From positions 77,395,360 to 77,459,359 of the forward strand of contig CAKMRJ010004445.1 in NCBI GenBank assembly GCA_928212115.1: a stretch of 64,000 nt of DNA, read 5' to 3'. This DNA is from Lactuca virosa (taxonomy: Eukaryota; Streptophyta; Magnoliopsida; Asterales; Asteraceae). The notes under the pieces are model-generated. The model ran no database searches. It was not told the DNA's origin and worked only from the letters and a program-made list of their open reading frames with translations. Numbering within the stretch: position 1 is the first letter of the stretch; every line of letters starts with the position of its first letter. Shown piece after piece: positions 35,817-46,946 of this stretch. Both the position numbers and the translations under genes were made by a program.

Positions 35817-37320
35817 AACCGAGAAGGGTTCTTAACTAGTTTTGTAATGGAGAATGGTTCATAACAAATTGCTGCTTGACTTACGAATTATTCGAATTTT
35901 TGGTACTGAGATAATTTTGATTTTGTTAAAGAAGACTCTCAAGCTGTTGATTCACAATTAATGTTGAAGGAATGTGCTTTTGATATTCGATGGTAAATGC
36001 AATGGGTGAAATTGATATCGAATTGATTGATTTCTGATGCTTAAGGTTGCATTTAGAACAATGGAAGTGATGTAGCATATACATGAACATTAGCTATTGT
36101 CGATGTGTGTTGTGTTTTCTATTGTTGTTGCTTATTTGTCATTCATATCTGAGAATTTGAAAGAGGGATTCTTAAATGATGCATCTGATTTCGAAAGCTG
36201 GTAAGGATGATATTCACAAGTGAAGTCTGGTACCGAATTCGCAAGTGAACAGGGATTCAAAGGGTGTTTGGTGATGTATTCGTTATCCGAGTTTGCTATA
36301 GGAAGTTCAACTGATGAATGGGGTTTGGAATCGAAATATGCTTAGCTTGATATAGAACGATTAGTTTGATGCACAAACAATGAGACTTCTCTTTTGGAGT
36401 CTCAATTGTGTTTTGGTTTAGAGGTCAAAACTGAGTTCGACATTGAGGATCAACTGGGAAGGCTTCGATATTTGTGATTTGGTTTGGATGTCGAACGTAG
36501 CTTCGCTATTTGGTTTATTTGTGAATGGATTTGATATGGTTTAATGGGATATGGCTTTGCTATGTGATTTTGATGTGTATCTTGGAGGAGTTCGTTGTGT
36601 TAAAGTTTGTTAGCAACTGGAAAGCGAACTGGGGAAGACAACAAAACTTTTCATTTCGAATCCCAAAACTTTAAATGAATTGGTACTTTTAACCCACTTT
36701 TGAAACATAGATGAAGTTTTGTGAAGAATGTAGAATTTTTTATTCAAATCCCTGAAGTTTTAGCACATTGGCAGAAATTACCCAGTTTCGACATCGGGGT
36801 ATTTTTTTGTGACGTGGTAAGAGTTTTCAAATCCGGTCCCTAAAGCTTTTGCGAATTTTCACTTGATGCCCACTTTCGCATTTGGGGTAAAGTTTTGCAT
36901 TGGAAGTTGTTTTGGCACAACGGGTACCTACAGAATTTGCAAAGTTGACATTTTATACCTAGTTTTTGAAATTCTTGCAACTCGCACCCAAAAGTCGAAA
37001 ATTTTTACAAAATTTGGAAATTTTTCTCGGCTTTTCGTGATTGGTTTTCGTGCAAGATTTTCGTGGTTTCATTTTTGGCACACATCGAGGGGGAGATTTG
37101 TCATGTTTATTCCTTGAGCGCTTCTCGTCCTTAGTGGGTTTTATAATCACTTGTTGATTATAAAAAGTGGGAGAACGTAGATATGGGTATTCGAAGCTTC
37201 TCGGGTATTTATTTGCGGATTTAAAGACCGGTGTTACTTAGAGGGGGAGTTAGTCTTGATCGTACGAGCTCGTTTCGAAATTGAAGCCACGACATCCAAT
37301 CTTAACTATGAGGGGGAGAA
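35817..37320 (+). mobile_element. Interior of element C, right part
   Basis: This is the continuation of C after element B. No coding sequence is recognised. Four degenerate repeats of a (C)CCTNAAGTTTT…GCACATTG…CACTTTTNCCCAC-type block start near 36662, 36761, 36838 and 36925. The region ends with the polypurine tract AGGGGGAGAA at 37311-37320. Confidence 0.65.
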
Positions 37321-37603
37321 TGTTAGGGTGAAAAGTTCTCCTTGGTTGTGGCTTACCCTCTTGTATGTGTAAATAGGTTGAGTCTTTCCGATAAATACGA
37401 AGTGAGTGACTCCCATTTAGTTAAGAACTTGCAAGACCCATTTGTGAGTGTTAGTTTAGTGAGAGAAAGAACAAAACCCACTTGTACTCTTACTATTCTA
37501 ATAGAGCTTAAATGATTTTATTTACTCCTTGTGTTCTTGATGCTTGCATGATTCACTAGATCTTTTCAATTCCACATATGTCATCATAATTAGGATCACT
37601 ACA
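37321..37603 (+). mobile_element. 3' LTR of element C
   Basis: TGTTAGGG…ACTACA, 283 bp, the same length as the 5' LTR with about 18 substitutions. It is followed by TAATT, the probable target duplication partner of GAATT at 17807-17811. Confidence 0.9.
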
Positions 37604-38537
37604 TAATTTTAACATTCATAAGTGGACATAGGATGATAATTAGACTTTAGCATCTGCACGATGTCGATTTAGAACTTTAAATCGGTGGTAGCCTCAAAAG
37701 TTTGAGAAGTAGAGATAGATTGTGACCAATAAACGTCAAAGAAGGAAGACGACTAGGTTCTTTCAGGACGGTTGAACGATGGCTATGATCCTTTATTAAA
37801 ACCGAATGATTGATTGTGTGTGTTCAGGCAGGATGGGGATGATGACAAGAGTGGTCTAGCATCGTAATCCTAGTGGTTGGATATCACGACATATCGTAGA
37901 CATTTGTACAGACAAATTGACTGAGTGGTAGTTATACCTTGATACGTGTAAGGTAGTTAGAGCCTTGCAGAAAGGATATTGGTGACCTAGTGTTCATTAT
38001 AATCTAGTAGGTTGGAAGCTTAGTAATGAGCATGTCATCAATATTAGAGTAATAGTTCCAGTGTTTTGAAGCAGTAAACTTGTTATAGTACCCTTGGTTA
38101 AATTTAAGGTTGCTCGAACACCTGAACTAGGTAGAAGAACTTCTTATATCCTAGATTTGTGTGTTTTTTAAGGGTATAGCATAAGCCTTTATAGGGGCAT
38201 GTTCCTGAAGGTGAATTCCTTCGACTTGTCATAGATAGATTTCCCTAGTTCTTTTTTTCTTAATGAGCCGGAAGTGTTCCTAGTCAAAGGAACAAATCCA
38301 AATTTTATATTGGAGGCGATCATCAGTCGAAGGGCACCTAATTTTTGGAAGTCCAGGCCAAGGAATTCCCAATTTGGAAAGATTCACGAGGAGATCGGGA
38401 ATAAGTATAAGGTAGAGAACGAATTAAATACGAAAGATTAATGGGACAACGTCGACTAGATTGCGAGTCAAACTTGAGAATGCCGATAAGAAGACGTGTA
38501 GGAATCATCTTAAGGTACGTTAGGAGTAGGATTTTTT
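37604..38537. other. Decayed sequence right of element C
   Basis: This should be the continuation of whatever C was inserted in, probably the interior of element D. No motif, boundary or open frame supports a closer call. Confidence 0.35.
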
Positions 38538-39802
38538 CACACCCTCGGCCGCCGGAGAAACGCCAAGGTGTACGACGTAAATCAGTAATCACAGTTATTG
38601 AGCATGCATTGAACAATACAAATATAATCTTCTATTATTACCGAAATAGAAATTACATTGACAAGACTATTACTAAATCGAGACGTGTGCCTAACGATTC
38701 AGCATTTACAAAGGTATAATAAAAATAACAAAGAGTCTTCTGAGCGAACACTTCCGACCTGCTAAATAACCTAAGAATACATGTATTAAGATTCGTCAAT
38801 AAATTGTTGATCAGATCTACAGGTTTTGACACCAAGTATTTTTATACCCAAAAGTGTTGTATAAAATTTATCTAGTTGACCAACTTTTATAAATACATAC
38901 TTTTTTTTTATCAAATGTACAAAATAATTGAGTTATAAAAGTATGTTTAGACTCATTTACAAATATCGTTTGCTCAAGTCCAAAAATACACCATTTGTTA
39001 AATATATAAGTAAATCAAACTTATAACAAATTTTTACGGTTCCCATGACCAAAATGCTTTTGTATAAGGATTTTGAATATCAATTTATATAAAAGAAAGC
39101 CATATCACTCTTTTTGAAAACATAAAATAGCCAAATTTACTCTTGAAAACTTGTACAAGAATTCGAATAGTTTATATGTAAAAGTCATAAGTTTCAAATT
39201 TATAAACTTTGTAAATTCGTGTTGTAGTATTACTTAAGTATTATCTTATTTAATTTTGGAAACCAACACTTAACCAATGGGGCAAACTCCTCCCACATAA
39301 ATATTGTGTTTTCGTATAAAAACAAAAGGGTTTATATAAATAACTTATTAATTGTAAGTTAATAAACCTTAACCAATCGTGTCATGTTGTTAATTAAGTG
39401 TTATATAACTTAATTTCTGGTATTAACACTTATCGTTTGGAGTCAAAAACTATCCCACTAGATACAGTGTCTTCCAACTAGTATAAGTGAAAAAATATCG
39501 CGTATAAACCCAAAAATCCGATTCTATACGGTAACAAGACAAATTTGCGATCTATAATGAGCTCGTTACCGAACTATGACAAACACCTCTATACTAGAAC
39601 AAAAAGGGAATTCTAAAAGTTCCACAACACTAACATGGGCGTGCTAAAAGTTCCACATCAATGCTTTTATCAACGTCATGGAATAAATAGTGTCGAAATG
39701 TCAACGCCAAACTCGTCTCGTCATGCGATGGTTGTAGCTAACAACATATGGGCGGGATGTCAACCCATATAGATCGGTGTCGTCGATCTTTACCTGACTT
39801 TC
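38538..39802 (-). mobile_element. Ty3-type LTR fragment (K)
   Basis: The left end TTTCACACCCTCGGCCGCCGG is a slightly mutated version of the LTR 3' end found in elements H and G (TGTCACACCCC on the plus strand). It is followed by an AT-rich stretch as in those LTRs. No gene is present. It is interrupted at 39803 by element H. Confidence 0.5.
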
Positions 39803-40514
39803 TGTCACACCCCCAAACCGAAACGGCGGAAACATTCGGGGGTGGATGACGTCATTTGTAGTATCACAACAGTTGCATCATAGTAATCATAGTAAACACA
39901 ACCATTACATTGAATATACATGAAAAAGATTTTACATCTGTTTGATTCTTGACTTATTACATCAAAAATATAAATAAAAGAAAAAGACGTGATCCTATAC
40001 GCTCCGTCTTCTCAAAATTCCAGGAGGTACCTGCCTACTGATTCCTTGAGAATACAAGAAGTTTTGAAAGAGTATCAGCATAAAGCTGGTGAGTTCATAA
40101 GCGATGTTTTTGTAATGAAAACCTGTTGATGACTCTGTAAAAATGTTCGTACGTCTCCAAGAAAATCCAATATTTTCTTTAGTGAAAGTGATAGTATCAG
40201 TTCTATCGACGACTACTTAGTTTATGCTAGCCATGTATAAACCAATATCGAACAAACTGTTGACCATGTGGATCGGCCCTAAGCGTACAACCAAACAAGG
40301 AACAGGGAATGAGGCGGAAACCACACATTCCACAGTCTATCGAATATTCTTCATACATGGCCCTGATGCTTAAACTAAGTAATTATAGAATTAACTATGA
40401 ATGTTTGTTACTGAAATCTGTTGTAGCATGGGAAAATACTAGTTTGCATGTCTAGTTAATGCTATTCATAGTATTTATGTATTCTGTACAAAAAAAATTG
40501 TATAACATTTTCCT

Positions 40515-40670
40515 TTTTGAAAACCCTGGCTACCGCCAGTGTGTATGGTATGTTCCGTTTGAAAACCCTGGCTACAAGCAGTATGTATAGTAGTTTTATT
40601 ACTTAAAATAAAACCATGTATTGTATCCCCTGGAATCCTCCAGTAATGTATAGTAGTTCTATTAATTAAA
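40515..40670. repeat. Tandem repeat, 42-bp unit, about three copies
   Basis: GAAAACCCTGGCTAC…CAGTGTGTATGGTA starts at 40519 and 40561. A more diverged third unit is near 40625. It lies within LTR H. Confidence 0.8.
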
Positions 40671-41669
40671 AAAAACTAATGAAGAATGAAATATCGTAAA
40701 CAAATGGTTAGTTTATACTATTGGGAGTCGTATAACCATGCTTGATATGAGTGCTGACCTCAACGACGTTCTTCAGGCGTCGTACGGTATGATATTTGTC
40801 ACCCCAAGCATGCCTGCCTAACTGTAGCTAGCACTTTAGGTGTGGGATTGTCAGTCCCGAATAGATCTATTCACAAATCTCAGGCTCTCCCTCTAGGAGA
40901 CTCTGGTTACACTAAATGTTGAGGATTTTAGCAGTACCCAGAAGGGTACAATCGAAGAGTGGTCTCACAATCCTATATTATCTAGTTTACGTATGGTTCT
41001 CTGTGTATATTGTATAAGGTAATAATTATACTTAAATAGTTATTAAATGTTGTACTCTTGTATTAGTGTATATCATAAACTAAATCGGTCATAGTTTATA
41101 TGTTTACTCATTATTGAAATCTGAATCGGTAAAAGCTATGTATTGAAATCCCAAAACTGTACCCACTATAGTTTGCTTGAAATGTTTTGTATTTGATTTG
41201 TAAATTGTTCCGAAAACTATGCAATTATGTTTTCAAGTTGAAAAACATCCCTTATGCTCAACATAGCACAAAAGGGATAAAATGTCTAAATGTTTCATCA
41301 AATATGGGAAATCATTTAACTGTATCAATTGCATAAGTTTTAAACTCGTTGAAACCCTTTTGTTTTTGTTTCACAAAATCATTTGTGTTTGGCTTGTATT
41401 CCCCCTCTGAAAACGTTAAAAATCATAAAAACGTAGGGTATGAACTCACTGTTAGTTGTGTACAAGCGTTGAATCAACGAACTGGAATGAAGACCCTCGA
41501 GTTGTAGTGTGGCACTTAATGGAACGCTAATAACAATTAAATACATATATGTATTCTAAATTAGCGATTTCATTAGATAGAGTGTCTAAAAACCACATGT
41601 TTTTGGTTAAGGGATGCTACCGTGACTTGATTAAATCGAGGAAAGCGGGTTTTCTGTCTAATGTACCAC

Positions 41670-41800
41670 TTAAGCAGTGTGTTCGGCCGTGAAAGGGAGT
41701 GTATGGCTGTGAACCGTGTACGGTCGTAGACTGCCTATTGAAGGGTGTACGGCCTTTGAAGGTGTACGGCCGTACACTGGTGTGCGGTCAATGAACTTGA
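41670..41800. repeat. Array of GTGTACGGCC-type palindromic motifs
   Basis: Repeated TGTACGGCC / GGCCGTACAC words occur about every 15-30 bp, including the perfect palindrome GTGTACGGCCGTACAC near 41760-41780. It lies downstream of the TATA box of LTR H. Confidence 0.75.
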
Positions 41801-42172
41801 AGTTGTACAGTCAAACACTCAAGAATAAGAGTGCTGGACTCGATGAAAAACGTGTCCTAGGTGCTCCAAAATGAACTCCCAATGGTGTTTTTCGATGTTT
41901 AACGGAAGAATAAAGGTGCTTTAAGGGTGTACGATCAAGATTCTAGAGATAAAAGTAGAGGGTGTTTGGCCAGAAAAGTGTAAATGAGGGGGGTAGGGTC
42001 TCGTATTTATAGGGGTTTTCATTGGTCAGTGGTGGGGTCCACCCAACTCTGGCCGTAAACGAGTGTACGGAACTCAAAATATATAATTAAATGATTTTAC
42101 AAACCGAAGGAAGTTTACGGAACTCAAACACTGAAATTCAAATCATGGACTCGGAAATAACCGAGGGTATTT

Positions 42173-43509
42173 CTATTTCACTGAATCTTCGCGCTCCCAA
42201 GTGAATTCAGGTCCCCGCTTGGCATTCCAGCGAACCTTCACTATTGGGATACGACTTTGTTTCGTTCGTTTGACTTCCCGATCCATGATTTCTACAGGTT
42301 CTTCCACGAAGTGTAAGCTCTCGTCTAGTTCAATTTCATCGAGAGGTATCACCAGTGTCTCATCGGACAGACACTTATTTAGGTTCGACACGTGGAAGAC
42401 AGGATGTACGTTGCTAAGTTCTCGGGGTAGACGAAGTTTGTAAGCTACGGGACCAATCCGAGCGAGAATTTCGAATGGTCCTATGTACCTCGGATTCAGC
42501 TTTCCATGCTTTCCGAAGCGTATCATGCCTTTCTAGGGTGAGACCTTCAAAATAACACGGTCACCAACCTGGAATTCCAAGGGTTTTCGTCTCTTATCGG
42601 CGTAGCTCTTTTGTCTATCTCTTGAGGCCTTTAGTCGTTCTCGGATTTGTACGATCTTTTCGGTAGTCTCTCGGATGATTTCCGAGCCTGTGAGACTGCT
42701 ATCGGGGACTTGACCCTTGACTAGCTGTGTGTCACCCACCTCAGCCCAGCACAGAGGGGATCTGCACTTACAGCCATAGAGGGCTTCGAACGGTGCAGCC
42801 TTGATACTGGTATGGTAGCTGTTGTTGTAAAAAAATTCGACCAAGGGAAAATGAGTGTCCCACGACATGCCAAAGTCGATGACGCAGGCTCTCAACATAT
42901 CTTCCAATGTTTAAATGGCTCTCTCACTCTGCCCATCTGTTTGAGGATGGTAAGTTGTGCTCATATCTAGCTTTGTTCCAAGAGCCTTTTGTAGTGATTG
43001 CCAGAATCTGGAGGTAAACCTGCTATCTCGATCGGAGATAATGGATACAGGCACACCATGAAGGCGGACTATCTCTCGAATGTAGATTCGTGTCAGTCTT
43101 TCCATCTTGAAGTTTTCTTTGATTGGCAGGAAGTGGGCGGATTTAGTTAGTCGATCGACAATTACCCAGATGGCGTCGTGCCCACTCGGAGACTTGGGCA
43201 ACTTAGTGATGAAATCCATTGTAATCCTTTCCCACTTCCACTCAGGTATTTCTGACTGCTGAAGTAGACCTGAGGGCTTTTGATATTCCACCTTCACCTT
43301 GGCGCAATTCAGGCACTTGCCCACGAAGGTAGCGATCTATGCTTTCATGGCGCAATCCAGATACATCTTATCCGAACCTGGGTGAATCGAGTATTTAGTC
43401 TTGTGAGCTTCATTCATGACAACCTCCCTGTAACCGCCGTAATTCGAGGTCCAGATCCGGTTAATGAAATAGTAGACTCCATCACCTTTGACCTTATGTT
43501 CTTTTCCAT
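42173..43509 (-). pseudogene. Ty3 integrase with chromodomain (element H), three stops
   Basis: Read on the minus strand it contains the whole integrase. The zinc finger is present (HKTKYSIHPG … CLNC), with one stop inside it near 43340. The core follows, with D (MDFITKLP), D (SDRDSRFTS) and E (GQSERAI). Next come the RQKSYADKRRKPLEF block, then VGDRVILKV. The C-terminal chromodomain is IPIVKVRWN … PEFTWERED. The three stops (near 43340, 42910 and 42530) stand where related copies have W, Q and W, each one base from the expected codon. Otherwise the protein is nearly full length. Confidence 0.88.
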
Positions 43510-45299
43510 TCCTATCAAGGCTTCATCCGACATATTCTCCGGTTTTAAGGCTTCCAGCTGAGCCTCTCTAATTTGATCGGATAAGTGGGAATGAATGGTC
43601 ATTGTCAGTGCCTTCACTCTACGACATGAATACTCTTTTCGGCTGAGGGCATCCGCTACCACATTGGCCTTGCCGGGATGATAGCGTATGTCGCACTCAT
43701 AATCACTTAGTAGCTCTACCCATCGTCGTTGCCTCATGTTCAACTCTTTCGGATCGAAAATATGCTGCATGATCTTATGGTCGGTGAAGACAGTGCACTT
43801 GGTTCCGTAGAGATAATGTCTCCAAATCTTTAACGCAAAGACCACTGCTCCTAACTGTAGATCGTGAGTTGTGTAATTGACTTCGTGTGTTTTCAGCTGT
43901 CTCGAAGCATAGGCAATAACATTTCCTCGCTGCATGAGTACACAACCTAGGCCCTGATTGGATGCATCATAGTAGACAACGAAGTCCTCTGTCCCATCTG
44001 GCAGAGACAAGATAGGTGTACTGCATAGGGTCTGCTTCAATGTTTGAAATGCAGCGTCTTGCATTTCTCCCCAACTAAAGGTTACGCCTTTCTGTGTCAG
44101 GGTGGATAAAGGCTTAGCAATTCTGGAGAAATTCTGGATAAATCTGCGGTAGTAGCCAGCGAGACCCAAGAATTGGCGGATTTCTGTGGGCATCTTCGGT
44201 GCTGACCAATTCTCAATCGCTTTGATCTTGGAAGGGTCCACGTGTATGCCTTCCTCTCTAACCATGCGACCAAGGAATGTTACTTTTCTGATCCAGAATT
44301 CGCACTTTGAAAACTTTGCATAGAGTTTCTCCGCCCTTAGTGTTTCTAGTAATAGTCTCAAGTGTTGTCTATGATCATCTTCGCTCCGAGAATAGACAAG
44401 TATATCGTCAATGAACACGATCACGAACTTGTCTAGGAAAGGGCGGCACACCCGATTCATCAGATCCATGAATATCACCGTTGCGTTGGTTAGACCAAAG
44501 GGCATCACTACAAACTCGTAGTGTCCATAACGAGTTTGAAATGCTGTCTTGGGAACATCATTCTCGTGAACTCGCAACTGATGGTACCCTGATCTTAGGT
44601 CTATCATCGACAAATAACTGGCTCCCTGAAGTTGATCAAAGAGTTCACCGATTCTGGGTAAGGGATAATGGTTCTTGATGGCAAGCTTGTTCAGTTCTCG
44701 ATAATCAATGCACATCCGAAAGGATCCATCTTTCTTTTTCACGAATAAGATCGGGGCTCCCCAGGGTGAGGAACTCGGTCTTATGAATCCTTTGCTGAGC
44801 AGCTCATTGAGCTGGCTGGATAACTCTTGCATTTTTGTCGGCGCTAGGCGGTATTGGGATTTAGCTACAGGAATAGCTCCAGGGATTAAGTCGATACGGA
44901 ACTCGACTTGGCGCACGGGTGGGATTCGTCGAAGGTCTTCGGGGAAGACATTAGGAAAGTGGCAGACTTCGGGGATGCTCTTGAGGTCTTTAACCTTTTT
45001 CCTTTCATCTACAACATGGGCTAGGAATGCATGGCACTCCTTTCGCAGATACTTTTGGGCTTTGATGCACGAAATGATGCGAAGGTTTGAGCTGAGTTTA
45101 TCACCGTAAATAGTGAGAGTTTTGCCCAAGGGCAGATTGAGACGGATGTATTTTTCGTAACAAAGGATATCGGCACGATTGGGGCTCAACCAATCCATAC
45201 CAATGATGACATCGAAGCTTTTTATGGGAACCGGCATAAGGTCGATTGGGAAGGAATGATCGTTTAGGGTAAGGGTACAACCTATGTATACGTCGTTAG
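43510..45299 (-). pseudogene. Ty3 protease(end)-RT-RNase H (element H)
   Basis: The long open frame (43414-45327) has its first 9 or so residues and start codon in the LTR of element E; the true gene is cut at 45299. It has the end of protease (DVIIGMDWLS), RT with KMQEL, FVKKKDGSFRMCIDY and the intact catalytic box FIDDILVYS near 44400, then RNase H. In RNase H the aspartates of YDAS, FTDHK and VADALSR are present. The catalytic glutamate expected in the HDLEL block is glutamine (HDLQL, about 43860). A frameshift near 43510 separates it from integrase. The protease active site and gag should lie beyond element E, outside the window. Confidence 0.88.
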
Positions 45300-46095
45300 T
45301 GATGGGTTTGACCCAATAAAACATCATATGTGCTCATGCAAACCCTAATGCTTGGATCTAGGTTTCACTAATTGTACATGCAATCATCCAAGACTTATAA
45401 ACCCTAGATCTAATGGTAATAATTCGAAATTACAAGAACAAATCAGATCTAGAATATTACTGCTTGTTTGCTTGCTTGAATCTTCTTGTCTTTGATGCTT
45501 AGAGTCACAAGTGTCACTCCTCTAATGGCTTACAAACACCAACTAGCAAGAGGGTAGTATATGAGAGAGAGAGAGAGAGAGAGGAGGCACACAAGGTCGA
45601 TTCTTGGGTTCTTGGAATCAAGTGGCCGAAAATTGCATGCATAGGGTCCTATTTATATTGTGGGCAGCTAGGGTTTCAGTCACGACGCTAATGGACAGCT
45701 TAAACCCTAAGCAGCCCATGGAACCTTCTGGAATCTAGGCCATGGACAAAATATGATGGGCTCCCATCATAATTTTGTTCATCCCTTTAATCCATTAGGT
45801 TTCCCAACCCAAAATACAACTATCACACATTTGACAATTTAAGTCCCCTTTATTCAGATAATCTCTTTTGGTCACCCAAATTAATTCTTAATTAATTTAT
45901 GACTAATATTAATTAAATAATATGATTTCTCCTTTAATATATTATTCTTATAATATATTAATGAACCATAATATCTTCTCTCTCTCCATAAATCACCCTG
46001 TCAAGTTGCTACGGTGAAGGCAACCGAAAAGGACCATGCACAACCGGGTCAAGTACTTACCAAATATAGTTACGGGCTTAGACACTAATCCAACA
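45300..46095 (-). mobile_element. 3' LTR of copia element E
   Basis: Plus strand TGATGGGTTTG… to …CTAATCCAACA, 796 bp, related to the LTRs of A and B. Minus-strand TATA box (ATATAAATAGG) lies near 45649-45659. A GA microsatellite is at 45562-45585. Its left edge breaks the protease of element H. Confidence 0.88.
45562..45585. repeat. (GA)n microsatellite
   Basis: About ten GA units, in the LTR of element E. Confidence 0.9.
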
Positions 46096-46113
46096 GTCTC
46101 CCACTTGGATAAG
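46096..46113 (-). other. Polypurine tract of element E
   Basis: Minus-strand CTTATCCAAGTGGGAGAC lies adjacent to the LTR start TGTTGG. Confidence 0.85.
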
Positions 46114-46946
46114 TCTAGTAACTACAAATGCAAGCACCATCCGATTAGCAATCGTAGCTCTCAAAGACGTTGTCGAACTCTGATCTTATTAGTAACCTGT
46201 CCTTTAGATAAGGGATCGTATAATCCTCTGTTCTAGATATCGTGCGGACAATTACATGGACCATAGTCATACTTATTGTCTAGCAGTTAGTGTCTCGATC
46301 TCTGATTCATTTGACATAGAACTTAATTGAACACATCAATTCAGTCCTGACCGGGCCCGACACATAAGTCAAATCAAATCATCGATGGGCCCTGCTATCG
46401 CTTTTATCCTCTTAGGATAAAAGGAACAGATAAACTTCGACTTATATGCATTTACTATCCACTAATCAAATCATACACAACAATGTGTTTTATAACATCA
46501 AGTTACTGATGCATTTACGCATTATCAATGCACAACCAATTAGCAAACAATAAACCATATATCTAGGTTTTAAGACCATATGATATTATCGTCTTGCGAT
46601 CACTCGTGATAAATTCCATGAAGTGATTCCAGCAAGCATGGGTTTATTCCAATGCTCACATCAAGTTCATAAGCACTCATGAACGTTGTAGCAAACTTTT
46701 GCTATATCTAATACACTTTAGACAATCTACACACCAATTCATGACAGTCTTCATTCATACCTACTCCCAACATATGAACGACTGTGAACGGTTCGAATAA
46801 TCTTGTTATTCAGGAAGTCAAAACATGCAAAATGAAAGAATAGGTAAATGATTAACATAAGACAGTAACATTACTAATAAATAACACTCTTTTATTTAAT
46901 CATCGAATGTTAATTACAATTTATCTATTACACGTTTCTAAACTAT
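46114..46946 (-). mobile_element. Untranslated 3' region of element E
   Basis: No gene. It is similar throughout to 20841-21720 in B and 26182-27000 in A (CATCGAGGGGCCC-like, TATCGCTTTTATCC, ACATCAAGTTACTGATGC). This is a conserved non-coding stretch between RNase H and the polypurine tract. Confidence 0.75.

Larger units (their letters stand above)
17812..37603 (+). mobile_element. Element C: small non-autonomous LTR retrotransposon, split by element B
   Basis: It is bounded by two 283-bp LTRs (17812-18094 and 37321-37603), roughly 94% identical by hand count. The 5' LTR is followed by a primer site and the 3' LTR preceded by AGGGGGAGAA. Flanks are GAATT and TAATT, four of five bases shared. 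Without B (20000-35816) the element is about 4.0 kb. No protease, RT, RNase H or integrase motif is present, so it must have depended on enzymes of another element. One unrecognised ORF lies near the 5' end. Confidence 0.85.
39803..42140 (-). mobile_element. 3' LTR of Ty3 chromovirus H
   Basis: Plus-strand TGTCACACCCCC at the left is the LTR 3' end. A minus-strand TATA box (CCCCTATAAATACGAGA) lies at about 42000-42016. Downstream of it on the minus strand are palindromic GTGTACGGCCGTACAC motifs (41670-41800) and a 42-bp tandem repeat (40515-40670). The right boundary is not recognised. The chromodomain reading runs almost directly into U3-like sequence, so the LTR start may be deleted; 42140 is an estimate. 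Confidence 0.75.

Noticed and set aside
36863..37117. 84-residue frame in the right part of element C
   Set aside because: It lies over degenerate repeats next to the 3' LTR, has no recognised motif, and looks like chance.
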